From Sporosarcina sp. Marseille-Q4063 (GTDB taxonomy: Bacteria; Bacillota; Bacilli; Bacillales_A; Planococcaceae), in assembly GCF_018309085.1 (NCBI RefSeq), contig NZ_CP070502.1:2723001-2787000 (forward strand): a stretch of 64,000 nt of DNA, in the 5' to 3' direction. The position numbers and the translations under genes are program-made. Every line of letters starts with the position of its first letter. The first letter of the stretch is position 1. Below the pieces are notes generated by a model. The model had not been told where the DNA came from, did no database searches, and saw only the letters and a list, made by a program, of their open reading frames with translations. This document shows positions 8,743 to 16,690 of this stretch, piece after piece.

Positions 8743-9909
8743 ATGACAAACACAAATTTTGCAAAGCTAGAGGAAATTAAAAATGCACTCAATGCTAAGT
8801 TTTTTGAGCGCGAGAAAGAAGTCGAAGGGATTCTTGTTGCTCTTCTTTCAAGGCAGCATATGCTCATGATTGGACCTGCCGGAACAGCGAAATCAGCATT
8901 GTCGGTTGAGTTAGCAAAAATCGTACAGGGAACAGCATACTTCCAGTGGTTGCTGACAAGATTCAGTACTCCCGAAGAAGTATTCGGCCCGTTGTCGTTA
9001 AAAGACCTTGAACAAGGCGTGTACAAGCGGAATACCGCAACTAAAATGCCGGAAGCTAATCTTGTATTTCTAGATGAGATATTTAAAGCTAATTCAGCAA
9101 TCTTGAATAGTTTGCTAACACTTATAAATGAAAGGCTTTTCTATAATAATGGAACGCCGGTAAAGGTTCCTTTGATGTCAGTCGTTGGAGCTTCGAACGA
9201 ATACCCGGAAGAGGGAGAGGGACTTGAAGCACTTTTCGATAGGTTCTTACTTAGGTTCGAATTAGATTACATTGCAGATGAAATGAATTTTGTTTCTATG
9301 ATGAAGGGCACAGGTCAAAATCAGGTTATGCCTTCCATGACAATGGATGAATTGGTTCAACTGCAGTTTTTTACTGACATGGTTACAATTCCTGAAGAAG
9401 TATATGAAACTCTTTCAAAAATCCGTAATGAATTGCGTGATGAAGGAATCCGTCCTTCTGACAGACGGTTTAAACAGTCGCTTTCGGTTCTTCAAGCAAA
9501 AGCATTGATAAACCAAAGACAGGTAGTAAAAGTTGATGATATTGTCATCCTTGAAAATGCCCTTTGGGAAACAGTGGATCAAAGAGATAACGTTTCTCTG
9601 ATTGTTCGTAGCCACGCACAAGACGTGGTTACTCGAAAGCTTGATTCGATTCAGAGAGAAGCAAGTGAAGTATTTTCTTCGATGCAGACGGATGCTTCTA
9701 CTGATGCAGGTATGGAAGCAACCCAAAAATTGAAATCGTTGGTAGCTGATTTAAATAAGTTGAAAAAGCATAATCAAAGTAGAGATGCTGATATTGATTC
9801 TCTACTTGATAAAGTGAAAGCGATGCAACAAGAAATACTTGACAGTATTTTGGAGCCGATGGATTTTGGCACCGCAAATGAAAAGTCAACAGTACAAATG
9901 CCATTTTAA
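8743..9909 (+). CDS. MoxR-family AAA+ ATPase (RavA-like)
   Basis: A 388-residue AAA+ ATPase of the MoxR branch. Walker A is GPAGTAKS (44-51), Walker B is LVFLDEIF with Asp111 and Glu112, sensor-1 lies in VVGASNEYPEE (about 152-162), and FDRFLLRF supplies the arginine-finger region. The lid domain follows (RPSDRRFKQSL), and the last 80 residues are predicted coiled coil. Such ATPases usually act with a VWA partner, as RavA does with ViaA, to remodel or insert metal in client proteins. The VWA partner is encoded next. AAAGGGG precedes ATG 8743. Confidence 0.88.
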   Translation: MTNTNFAKLEEIKNALNAKFFEREKEVEGILVALLSRQHMLMIGPAGTAKSALSVELAKIVQGTAYFQWLLTRFSTPEEVFGPLSLKDLEQGVYKRNTATKMPEANLVFLDEIFKANSAILNSLLTLINERLFYNNGTPVKVPLMSVVGASNEYPEEGEGLEALFDRFLLRFELDYIADEMNFVSMMKGTGQNQVMPSMTMDELVQLQFFTDMVTIPEEVYETLSKIRNELRDEGIRPSDRRFKQSLSVLQAKALINQRQVVKVDDIVILENALWETVDQRDNVSLIVRSHAQDVVTRKLDSIQREASEVFSSMQTDASTDAGMEATQKLKSLVADLNKLKKHNQSRDADIDSLLDKVKAMQQEILDSILEPMDFGTANEKSTVQMPF

Positions 9910-9933
9910 AAATACATTGATGGAGGTTATTGG

Positions 9934-9966
9934 AATGCCGGGGAATTAATCCTTGGCATTTCTTTG
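9934..9966 (+). terminator. Intra-cassette hairpin before the VWA gene
   Basis: AATGCCGGGG pairs with CCTTGGCATT (two G-T pairs) around AATTAAT, followed by TTCTTTGTT. It ends 30 bases before the TTG start at 9996. A GGAGG with an ATG eight bases later (9935) would translate a four-codon peptide, MPGN, whose stop lies in the loop; translation would disturb the hairpin. Confidence 0.55.
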
Positions 9967-9995
9967 TTATAAAAAATTGAAAGGGAGTGTTTTAT

Positions 9996-11438
9996 TTGAA
10001 ACCAATAAGAGTAAGAGATGAAAATCATTCTGTATTAAATACAGATACATTCGATAAAAGACGTTTCAAAGAAATTTATAATATGTCGCAAGGACTTCAA
10101 AAGTTAAGCATTGATGGGGAACTTCCTGAGTTTGAACCGTTACTCGGTGACATATGGGCTTCTTTATACAAGATGAAACCCGAATTGACCGAAGATGAAA
10201 TTCCTGATGATTTGCAAGTTAACAAATCGTTTATGGAGAAAATCATGAATGATGATTCGTTTGAAACCTATCGAAAATTTACTCGATTGGATGACATATC
10301 TTCAGCCATCGGAACTGTGAAATTTGGGGAGAAGACGAATGAATGGTTAATTGAACAAAAGGAACGGGATGAAAGTTTAAAAAAACAAATGCAAGAGATT
10401 CAGGCGATGAAAAGACAACTTCAAAAGCAGGAACAACAAAATGGGGCGGGAAATGGTAACGGGAAGCTAGAAGAAGACTTGAAATCAGCCATGTCAGACT
10501 TGGACAGTCAACTTCAACAAACGTTACAGAACAACAGTCATAGCTTTTCTGAAGCGATGTCACAAGCTATGCAGGAAACGAAACAGGTGAAGGATAGCTT
10601 GAAATCATTACTAGGAGGCACGAGTGCTGGTAGTGGTGACGCAAAACTGAAAAAAGTTCCTTTACGGGATCAAATTACATTAGCTGAAAAAATTGCATCA
10701 AATAAACAGATGAAAGAAATTGCAGATTGGGCTGGTCGATTTAAACAGATAGCCCGTAAAAAGCAAAAGTCTAAGCATAGTGATTCAATGGAAAGAAGTG
10801 GGGTTACGTTAGGAAATGATATTGAGCGACTGCTACCGATGGAATTGGGCTTATACACGCACTCAATAACGAAGAATGACTTCCTACGTCGCTTTGTAGA
10901 AGGCCAGACGATGATGTATGAACAGAAAGGGCAAGAAGTATTGGGGAAAGGTCCAATCTTACTTTGTTTGGATCAGTCAGGTAGTATGAATAAGCTAGAT
11001 ACCCAATCCAAGGGATTTACATTAGCCCTTATGTCAATTGCAAGAAAACAAAGAAGGGATTTTTGTTTGATATTGTTCTCTACTCGTACACAAGTCTTTA
11101 AATACGAGAGAGGAAAAATTAAAAGTTCAGATATGATCAATTTAGCTCAAACTTTCTTAGGTGGAGGTACGGACTTTGCACTTCCTCTTGACGGAGCATT
11201 GAAAGTAATAAACGAAAGTCGTTTTAAACAGGCGGATTTAGTTTTCGTTACTGATGGTGAAGACCGAGTAAAAGATTCGTTTTTAGAAGCATTCAATAAA
11301 AAGAAAAAAGAAAAGGAATTTAATGTACTATCTCTAGTAATAGGAAATAACACAAAAACAGTAGAGCAGTTTTCAGACAGTGTAGTTCATATTAAGGATT
11401 TTGATGATGCAGGAAGTTTTACTGCTTTTGAAATATAA
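9996..11438 (+). CDS. VWA-domain protein, MoxR partner (ViaA-like)
   Basis: A 480-residue protein. Residues 1-110 are an acidic helical region, about 115-200 a Gln/Lys-rich coiled coil, and the C-terminal third is a von Willebrand A domain with an intact metal-ion site: DQSGSM at 326-331, GGGTDF and VTDGED. This order (helical N-part, C-terminal VWA) is that of ViaA-type partners of MoxR ATPases. The start is TTG 9996, eight bases after AAGGGAG; a GTG at 9987 overlaps that site. It is the last gene of the cassette and is followed by a strong terminator. Confidence 0.87.
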   Translation: MKPIRVRDENHSVLNTDTFDKRRFKEIYNMSQGLQKLSIDGELPEFEPLLGDIWASLYKMKPELTEDEIPDDLQVNKSFMEKIMNDDSFETYRKFTRLDDISSAIGTVKFGEKTNEWLIEQKERDESLKKQMQEIQAMKRQLQKQEQQNGAGNGNGKLEEDLKSAMSDLDSQLQQTLQNNSHSFSEAMSQAMQETKQVKDSLKSLLGGTSAGSGDAKLKKVPLRDQITLAEKIASNKQMKEIADWAGRFKQIARKKQKSKHSDSMERSGVTLGNDIERLLPMELGLYTHSITKNDFLRRFVEGQTMMYEQKGQEVLGKGPILLCLDQSGSMNKLDTQSKGFTLALMSIARKQRRDFCLILFSTRTQVFKYERGKIKSSDMINLAQTFLGGGTDFALPLDGALKVINESRFKQADLVFVTDGEDRVKDSFLEAFNKKKKEKEFNVLSLVIGNNTKTVEQFSDSVVHIKDFDDAGSFTAFEI

Positions 11439-11735
11439 AGTAAAAGCTAGAAGCTCTCATTTATAGTAACGAGTTCAGCTTCCGGAGAGAAAAAGGCTAA
11501 TACAACAATAGAAATAACAAATCTATTATCATATTCTTTAACAACGAATCAACAGTATAAATAGCACACAAAAAAGCTCAGACTTAAATCTGAGCTTTTT
11601 TAAGGCTATATAGTTACTTTTTTGTTCCGCAATCGCGGCCTATAACGGAATAAGTTTTATGCTCTTAAAAACCATTTTAAACACGGCCACCCGTAGTTTA
11701 AAGGCACGTTTATCTTCGCCATGCAAATTATTGGC
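11439..11735. other. Intergenic region after the cassette
   Basis: Nearly 300 bases holding the terminator at 11570-11601 and a TTCCG...CGGAA imperfect repeat near 11620-11655. No gene is supported here. Confidence 0.4.
11570..11601 (+). terminator. Terminator of the MoxR-VWA cassette
   Basis: A perfect 13-bp stem, AAAAAAGCTCAGA with its complement, around CTTAAA. Being flanked by A and T runs, it could end transcription from both sides. Confidence 0.85.
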
Positions 11736-12209
11736 TTAGTCGAAGGTAAGAACAAATTCTTCTACATCTTCGCCACGTGCATTGGAAAACCCGCTGTCTT
11801 CACCAGTGATCGTGAATCCACATTTTTCAAGAACCTTGAGTGACCCAATGTTGTCTTTTGCAGCACGAGCATTAAGGGGACGGATTGTAACGTGATTCAG
11901 AAATTCCCTTAGAGCGTTGGTAGCGATACCCTTGCCCCAAAATTCTCTTCCAATCCAATAGCTAACCTCGAGTTCGCCGAACTGCTCAAAGCACAGAACA
12001 TTTCCAACCACGTTATTTTCAACAATAATCGTCTGCTTGATGATGTTCTTATCCGTAAGGATTTTGTTCCAGTGTGTAGAGAAGCTATCCCAATCACTGG
12101 GATCCTTATTCGTAAAGGCTGCCATCTGGTTTGCATCGCGGTCCTGTTGGTATTTGAAGAAAATCGGAAGATCATCTTCAATTACGTTCCGAAGCATTAT
12201 ATTGCTCAT
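11736..12209 (-). CDS. GNAT-family N-acetyltransferase
   Basis: A 157-residue acetyltransferase of the RimJ/RimL-like GNAT group. The acetyl-CoA-binding stretch GREFWGKGIATNALREF (about residues 88-104) and the following RPLNARAAKDNIGSLKVLEKCGF core are typical. ATG 12209 has AAAGGGGG upstream and is preferred over an in-frame ATG eight codons earlier. The acceptor substrate cannot be told from sequence. It stands alone on the minus strand. Confidence 0.85.
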   Translation of the reverse strand: MSNIMLRNVIEDDLPIFFKYQQDRDANQMAAFTNKDPSDWDSFSTHWNKILTDKNIIKQTIIVENNVVGNVLCFEQFGELEVSYWIGREFWGKGIATNALREFLNHVTIRPLNARAAKDNIGSLKVLEKCGFTITGEDSGFSNARGEDVEEFVLTFD

Positions 12210-12662
12210 TAAAATTCCCCCTTTGCAGTTCACTTTATTATAGTTCGACTACTTAGGAATAATCCCTTCTCTTATTCAAGAATATGGCCCGAATGCTGAA
12301 AAAATAAAAATAAGCACTCTTTAGCTACTTTGTAATTTTTGGTGATAATTTGCGCATGATATAAGTCCCTAAACTGATAACGATAAGTAAAGCGTTTTTT
12401 GTTTGGATTATGATTTTAACTTAGCTTGATGGTTATGCGGAAGTATACAGAGGGAAAAGGTATAGAATTAATTGACGAAGGAGAGATTACCAAAGGAAGC
12501 CTTAACGACGTAGACATATCAAAAAAATGGCTATGATGAGCAGGAAAAGGAAGGTATTCTATATGCAGAGTGGTCTGAACCTGAAGAGTTTTTCGTTGAA
12601 ACTTATTGGGAAAACGTAACAAGTAATAACGTTGTGAGTAAATTAAACTAGGAGCGTAACAA
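12210..12662. other. Region between the GNAT gene and the phosphatase gene
   Basis: About 450 bases. The right half holds a frameshifted reading frame (12429-12651). The left half (12243-12420) is AT-rich without a supported gene. Confidence 0.35.
12429..12651 (+). pseudogene. Short ORF broken by a homopolymer frameshift
   Basis: Reading from ATG 12429 or 12435 gives a plausible acidic protein (RKYTEGKGIELIDEG...) that stops just after a run of seven A at 12521-12527. Adding one A would continue as GYDEQEKEGILYAEWSEPEEF and run to TAG at 12649-12651, immediately before the next ribosome site. Codon composition is protein-like on both sides of the break. I do not recognise the family. It may be a decayed gene, a sequencing error in the A run, or a phase-variable tract. 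Confidence 0.4.
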
Positions 12663-13211
12663 ATGGACAAAACAGTATATCTGGTAAGGCATTGTCAAGC
12701 TGCAGGACAAGAGCAACAGGCAGAACTGACTGAAGAGGGAAAAGAACAAGCGAAAGAATTGACGCGCTTTTTTGAGAAGCGGAATATTAAGCACATCATT
12801 TCCAGCCCTTTCACGAGGGCGATTCAATCCATCCAGCCAACAGCAGACAGCCTAGGCCTGCAGGTGGAAATTGACGACCGGCTTGCTGAGCACAAGCTGA
12901 TTTCAAAAAACCTAAAAGACTGGCTGGAACGCCTAGAAGAATCCGTTCGGGACATGGATTTGAAAATGGCAGGCGGAGAATCAAGCCGCGAAGTCGCAAA
13001 AAGGGGAATGGAAGTGCTTGAAGCGGCAACCGACGGCACCGTACTGATTACTCATCGCAATACGATGGGGCTTTTATTGATGCAAATTGATGGCATGCAG
13101 GGGCTCAAAGAATGGGCAGGATTGTCGCACCCGGATGTCTACGAAGTGAAAGTAAAAAAGGATAGCTATTACGTGAGGAGAATCTGGGGCTCGAAAAATG
13201 TCAAAAAATAA
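12663..13211 (+). CDS. Histidine phosphatase family protein
   Basis: A 182-residue phosphoglycerate-mutase-like phosphatase. The signature is LVRHCQ with catalytic His10 (Cys replaces the usual Gly), followed by ISSPFTRAIQS and a second catalytic histidine in LITHRNT. Such enzymes cleave phosphate esters; the substrate is unknown. ATG 12663 is preceded by CTAGGAG. Its base composition is visibly richer in G+C than its neighbours, which may mean separate ancestry. It is followed 26 bases later by a hydrolase gene. Confidence 0.82.
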   Translation: MDKTVYLVRHCQAAGQEQQAELTEEGKEQAKELTRFFEKRNIKHIISSPFTRAIQSIQPTADSLGLQVEIDDRLAEHKLISKNLKDWLERLEESVRDMDLKMAGGESSREVAKRGMEVLEAATDGTVLITHRNTMGLLLMQIDGMQGLKEWAGLSHPDVYEVKVKKDSYYVRRIWGSKNVKK

Positions 13212-13237
13212 CCCCCTGATATCGGAGGTGTAATGCG

Positions 13238-14026
13238 TTGCCAGTTACAAATATAGACGGGGTAGATCTGTATTATCACGTTCAAGGCAAAGGGATACCT
13301 ATCGTGTTTATCCATCCTCCCTTACTCACAAGCATGAATTATATCTACCAAGTGAATGAATTATCAAATCGATTCAAAGTTATTGTCTTTGACATTCGTG
13401 GCCATGGAAACAGCTCTTTTTCAGAAAAAGCATTGACTTATCCATTAATTTCACATGATATCAAACAACTATTGGACCATTTAAAAATAGATAAAGCTTT
13501 CATATGCGGCTACTCAACGGGAGGGTCCATTGCCCTTGATTTTTTGCTGACATACCCCAAGCGCTCTTTAGGAGGCATTCTTATAGGAGCCCTGTCAGAA
13601 GTAAAGGATCTATCATTAAAAAATAAAATTACTTTAGGAGTAAAGTTAGCGGAATGGAAGGCACTTAAAGCTCTTGCTTTATCCGTTTCCTTTACTAACT
13701 CCAATACTGGACAATTGTTTAAAGACTTATATATCAACGCAAAAAAAGGGCAAGCCCAAAATGTTAAACAATATTATCAATACAGTTTGCAATATAACTG
13801 TACGGCCCGTTTAAATCAAATTAAATGTCCTGTTTTGTTGCTGTACGGGGAAAAAGATAAGGCGTTTCATCGCTACGCCCATTTATTACAAGAAAATCTC
13901 CCTGTCAACGAGTGCATACTCATAGGAGACATAAAACATCAGCTTCCTACAAAGGCGGCCGTGGCGGTGAACAATTTCATTAAGCAGTTTGTATCTACTC
14001 ATGGAGCTCAGAACGGAGGAAATTGA
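13238..14026 (+). CDS. Alpha/beta-hydrolase
   Basis: A 262-residue alpha/beta-hydrolase. The nucleophile elbow GYSTGG is near residue 92, the oxyanion stretch is FIHPPLL near 25, the acid residue lies in LLYGEKDKAFH, and the catalytic histidine in GDIKHQLP. The start is TTG 13238 behind CGGAGGTG. Fold-level identity is clear, but this superfamily covers esterases, lipases, haloperoxidases and others, so the substrate is not predicted. Confidence 0.85.
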   Translation: MPVTNIDGVDLYYHVQGKGIPIVFIHPPLLTSMNYIYQVNELSNRFKVIVFDIRGHGNSSFSEKALTYPLISHDIKQLLDHLKIDKAFICGYSTGGSIALDFLLTYPKRSLGGILIGALSEVKDLSLKNKITLGVKLAEWKALKALALSVSFTNSNTGQLFKDLYINAKKGQAQNVKQYYQYSLQYNCTARLNQIKCPVLLLYGEKDKAFHRYAHLLQENLPVNECILIGDIKHQLPTKAAVAVNNFIKQFVSTHGAQNGGN

Positions 14027-14328
14027 ATAGTTGCTCACTGTTTTTGAGCATGGATATCCAGATGGTTCTTCTTAACATTTGCTCAATCAAGAAAAGACTC
14101 TAACGTCAAATTGCGGATGCCAATAATTAAGTGAATAGAGGTGGGTCTCCTTTCCCTTAATTATTGTTTTTTGTACTGGGGCTCTTCTTGCTCCAGTCAG
14201 ACTCCATCCTCCCTTAATTATTCAGTTAAATGGCCCGATAAGGGGGTATCTTATGGCTGTGTAATGTTTGTATAAAATGAGATAAAGTGTAAAAACCATT
14301 TACATCGGCGAGCCTAACTGCCCTCTTT
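14027..14328. other. Intergenic region after the hydrolase gene
   Basis: About 300 bases with the AT-rich hairpin at 14121-14172 and a second copy of the 12-mer CCCTTAATTATT near 14212. No gene is supported. Confidence 0.4.
14121..14172 (+). terminator. Probable terminator of the hydrolase unit
   Basis: CAATAATTAAG at 14121-14131 pairs perfectly with CTTAATTATTG at 14156-14166 and is followed by a T6 run. The stem is AT-rich and the loop long, so efficiency is uncertain. Confidence 0.5.
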
Positions 14329-14688
14329 TCATATCACAAACTTAGCAAAATATTCGCCTATTTTTTCTTCGGTACGATTCTTCAAATCTTCACTCGAATA
14401 TTTCTCGAACTTCTCGTATGCCCCACTTGATAATATGAATTCCGTAAACTCTTTGTTGCTGTTACGTTTAATCAGTTGCATGTTATTTCGCAATAGATAA
14501 ATATTTGTTTTCTTTAAATCAGCCCGAACACTTTTCAACGCCTGTTCAATCATTTTTGTATATGGTCGCTTAAATTTAAGTTGAGTTTCTTCTATGGTAA
14601 GCATATCTTTTTCGAGGATTGTGATTAACATTGGTAAATATATTGCGTTATTAAAATGCTTCAACGCATCCGCTGGAATAGATGTCAT
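14329..14688 (-). CDS. Uncharacterised protein, possibly YhjD-like
   Basis: A 119-residue, mostly helical, basic cytoplasmic protein without signal or membrane segment. The N-terminal half (AIYLPMLITILEKDM, PYTKMIEQALKSVRADLKK) reminds me of Bacillus YhjD, a small protein of unknown function, but this is from memory only. ATG 14688 follows a weak AGAAAGTAGGG site. It is transcribed away from the next gene and stands alone. Confidence 0.55.
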   Translation of the reverse strand: MTSIPADALKHFNNAIYLPMLITILEKDMLTIEETQLKFKRPYTKMIEQALKSVRADLKKTNIYLLRNNMQLIKRNSNKEFTEFILSSGAYEKFEKYSSEDLKNRTEEKIGEYFAKFVI

Positions 14689-14816
14689 TTGTTAACCCTA
14701 CTTTCTTTTTATAACGACTACAAAAATAACTATATCATTATTTTCTATTAATGGTAGTATATAAATGATTAAAGGTTTTGAATATATAATAAATGAAAAG
14801 GAGTGTAGATAACCAA

Positions 14817-15260
14817 ATGCAAGTTTATCAGAGTGATGACAAATTCGTGTTGGCCGTCGAAGGAGGACAGTTCCGCGAATTCGATAGTGTACCAAAAGCA
14901 ATAATCACCAACAATAGACCTGTACCTACAAGAATGTGGCTAACGCCAGAAGAAAAAGATATTGATCCATTTAAAGATACTTTCTGGCTATACAACTATG
15001 AGTTTCGAGAGTTTTTGTGTGACGATAATTTGATACATATTTTAAAGATTGATTATACACGGGAAAAACCTTCCTACGCTGCCGGTGAAGCAACCTTCTT
15101 TTTAGACGCCGAATATGTACACGATAAAATCGAAGAGTTACGCGAGAGAAGAATGTTAGCAGAGTACCACTGGGATGCAAATGTCCCGACATGGATTGAA
15201 ATTGAACGAGGATTTAAGTATGACGATGAAGATGAAGAAGATGATGAGGAATATCAATAA
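14817..15260 (+). CDS. Uncharacterised acidic protein
   Basis: A 147-residue soluble protein ending in a run of Asp and Glu (from about residue 134). It contains many aromatic residues in the middle (TFWLYNYEFREF) and no membrane segment. I do not recognise the family. AAAAGGAG lies 13 bases before ATG 14817, longer than ideal; the in-frame ATG 14793 has no site at all. An imperfect hairpin at 15261-15297 (AAAAGGC with GCCTTTT) may end the transcript. Confidence 0.6.
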   Translation: MQVYQSDDKFVLAVEGGQFREFDSVPKAIITNNRPVPTRMWLTPEEKDIDPFKDTFWLYNYEFREFLCDDNLIHILKIDYTREKPSYAAGEATFFLDAEYVHDKIEELRERRMLAEYHWDANVPTWIEIERGFKYDDEDEEDDEEYQ

Positions 15261-15466
15261 AAAAAGGCGAACGCTAAATAGTAAATGAGCCTTTTAACGT
15301 CAATTATTACCATTCATGTCTTTCGCGTGGTTCATTAGTTCACTAGTCGGACTAAATATATACCTAGACACTAAAGTAAATACCAATCACTTTAGTATAC
15401 GGAATAATTAGAGCACATTATTCTATGCACTCTTGTTGATTACCGTGCAATTTCAGTGAGGGCCTT

Positions 15467-15495
15467 TTGATTCTTTCAGTTGTACCTTTTATAAT
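15467..15495 (+). promoter_or_regulatory. Sigma-A-type promoter for the small gene at 15530
   Basis: TTGATT at 15467-15472 and a perfect TATAAT at 15490-15495 are separated by 17 bases, the ideal spacing. The start codon is 34 bases downstream of the -10 box. Confidence 0.7.
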
Positions 15496-15529
15496 AGAAG
15501 GAACAAATCTTATCGAAAGAGGTGTGTAT

Positions 15530-15724
15530 ATGGCGATTATTATACCTTTTAAAACTAGACAGCAATTAGAAACAGAAAATGCGGTTAAAGTTATTCGTGA
15601 GTGGGAAACTCATTTAGAATGGGAAGAAGCGAATTGGCACCATGTAATAGAAAGAGAGGAAGAGCAAGAGCTATCTCAGATAGAAATTGAGTGGCTGAAT
15701 GAATGGATTAAAGAAAATGAGTAA
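15530..15724 (+). CDS. Small acidic hypothetical protein
   Basis: A 64-residue protein rich in Glu and Trp (WETHLEWEEANWHHV), probably two helices. ATG 15530 has AAAGAGGTG upstream and a good sigma-A promoter 35-60 bases before it, which supports a real gene. I do not recognise it. A hairpin shared with another place in the window (15749-15778) follows 25 bases after the stop and probably terminates it. Confidence 0.6.
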   Translation: MAIIIPFKTRQQLETENAVKVIREWETHLEWEEANWHHVIEREEEQELSQIEIEWLNEWIKENE

Positions 15725-15748
15725 GTTGAGAAAACAGAAATTCCAGAA

Positions 15749-15778
15749 GATTAAAGGACTCCCATTTAGGAAATCCTT
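15749..15778 (+). repeat. Hairpin repeat, copy A
   Basis: Thirty bases beginning GATTAAAGGA and ending AAATCCTT, 28/30 identical to 20928-20957. AAGGACT/AATCCTT form a short stem followed here by T5, so this copy can act as a terminator. Confidence 0.6.
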
Positions 15779-16136
15779 TTTAAATCGATAATAGAAGAAT
15801 GAGTATGGGTGTATGATCTAATCCTAAAAGTCAATGTGTAATAAATGTGTAATATTAATTCTGTTCTCAACGTTTTCAATCGTATGTCGTGAAAAATGAA
15901 AAACATACGAACCATTGGTACGACAACGTTCCCGTGTAATATGAGGATTGTTAACGTATCCCAATATATCCTAATTTAATCGTGGGATGGTTACGAACCA
16001 CGTCATAAGATGAACCTTGTCTATTATACATGTTTTCTAGAGAAAGTGTAGAGGATTCATTATGCAAAATACCCGATAAATGGAAGCCGTGAAAGAGGTT
16101 TTTTAACGTTGCCATAATTCTTCCAAATAAATGGAG

Positions 16137-16173
16137 AAGTTCAGCCGCTGAATTCTCCGGCTGAACTTTTTCT
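16137..16173 (+). terminator. Orphan terminator
   Basis: Perfect 11-bp stem AAGTTCAGCCG around a 10-base loop with a T5 tail, but no gene within 400 bases upstream on this strand. It may end an untranslated RNA or be left over from a lost gene. Confidence 0.65.
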
Positions 16174-16426
16174 GTATTCGCTTAGTATCTTTCTCATTTT
16201 TCTTGAATTATATCTTCGCAATGTTCTCTAAGTAAGAATGATGGAAAAGAATCGATGCAATCGATTCCGAAAAAAACGTAATAAAGCAAAAGAACCACTC
16301 GTCACGATTAAAAATGAAAATGTTAATAGTAACTTGTGATTAATAGGGGAGTAGAAAACAGCCTGTTCAGTAACATAGGTTGCGAGCGCTTCCATACATA
16401 ATTACAAAACTCGAGTAACTAGATAG

Positions 16427-16463
16427 AAAGGGATAGCGAAGGAAAACCGCTATCCCTTTTTAC
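16427..16463. terminator. Bidirectional terminator at the sigma-54 relic
   Basis: AAAGGGATAGCG pairs perfectly with CGCTATCCCTTT, and A/T runs flank it. It overlaps the stop codon of the relic on the minus strand. Confidence 0.65.
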
Positions 16464-16620
16464 ACGCTGATTTCTTTCCGTTTACTCGAAGAAGGAATGT
16501 TTAGTTCTTCCTGGTACTTGCTAATCGTCCATCTTGATATCGTGATTCCTTTTTCCTTGTTGAAGTATTCAGCAATTTTTTGATCATTCAATCGCATTTC
16601 ATTAACAAGATCAAAAAACG
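16460..16620 (-). pseudogene. Remnant of sigma-54 factor (C-terminal RpoN-box end)
   Basis: The minus strand reads FFDLVNEMRLNDQKIAEYF, then ISRWTISKYQEELNIPSS and SSKRKEISV followed by TAA at 16460-16462. This matches the very C-terminus of SigL/RpoN, including a degenerate RpoN box (ISRWTISKYQE against the usual ARRTVAKYRE, with the second Arg changed to Trp). Only about 52 residues survive; upstream the frame runs straight into the terminator of the anion permease gene, and no other part of a 430-residue factor is near. It is a truncated relic. Confidence 0.8.
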
Positions 16621-16660
16621 CACCTCAATTGTTAGACACAAATCTAACAATTGGAGATGC
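16613..16660 (-). terminator. Terminator of the glycerate kinase-permease operon
   Basis: CAATTGTTAGA and TCTAACAATTG form a perfect 11-bp stem extended by GCATCTC/GAGGTGC-like pairs, followed on the minus strand by six T. It lies 30 bases past the permease stop. Confidence 0.85.
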
Positions 16661-16690
16661 TTTTCTTCAAGGATCACTTCATCTCTGGAT

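Larger units (their letters stand above)
15725..16459. other. 735-base region without a supported gene
   Basis: It holds the repeated hairpin at 15749-15778, an orphan terminator at 16137-16173 and the terminator of the sigma-54 relic at 16427-16463. No reading frame with a ribosome site is visible, and the sequence looks like decayed DNA. Confidence 0.4.

Noticed and set aside
15370..15396. ACTAAAGT/ACTTTAGT inverted repeat as an operator
   Set aside because: An 8-bp stem with an 11-base loop in AT-rich DNA, 70 bases before the only nearby promoter; too weak to call.
16379..16394. Catabolite-responsive (cre-like) element TTGCGAGCGCTTCCAT
   Set aside because: It fits the consensus with one mismatch but no gene start lies downstream on either strand at a useful distance.
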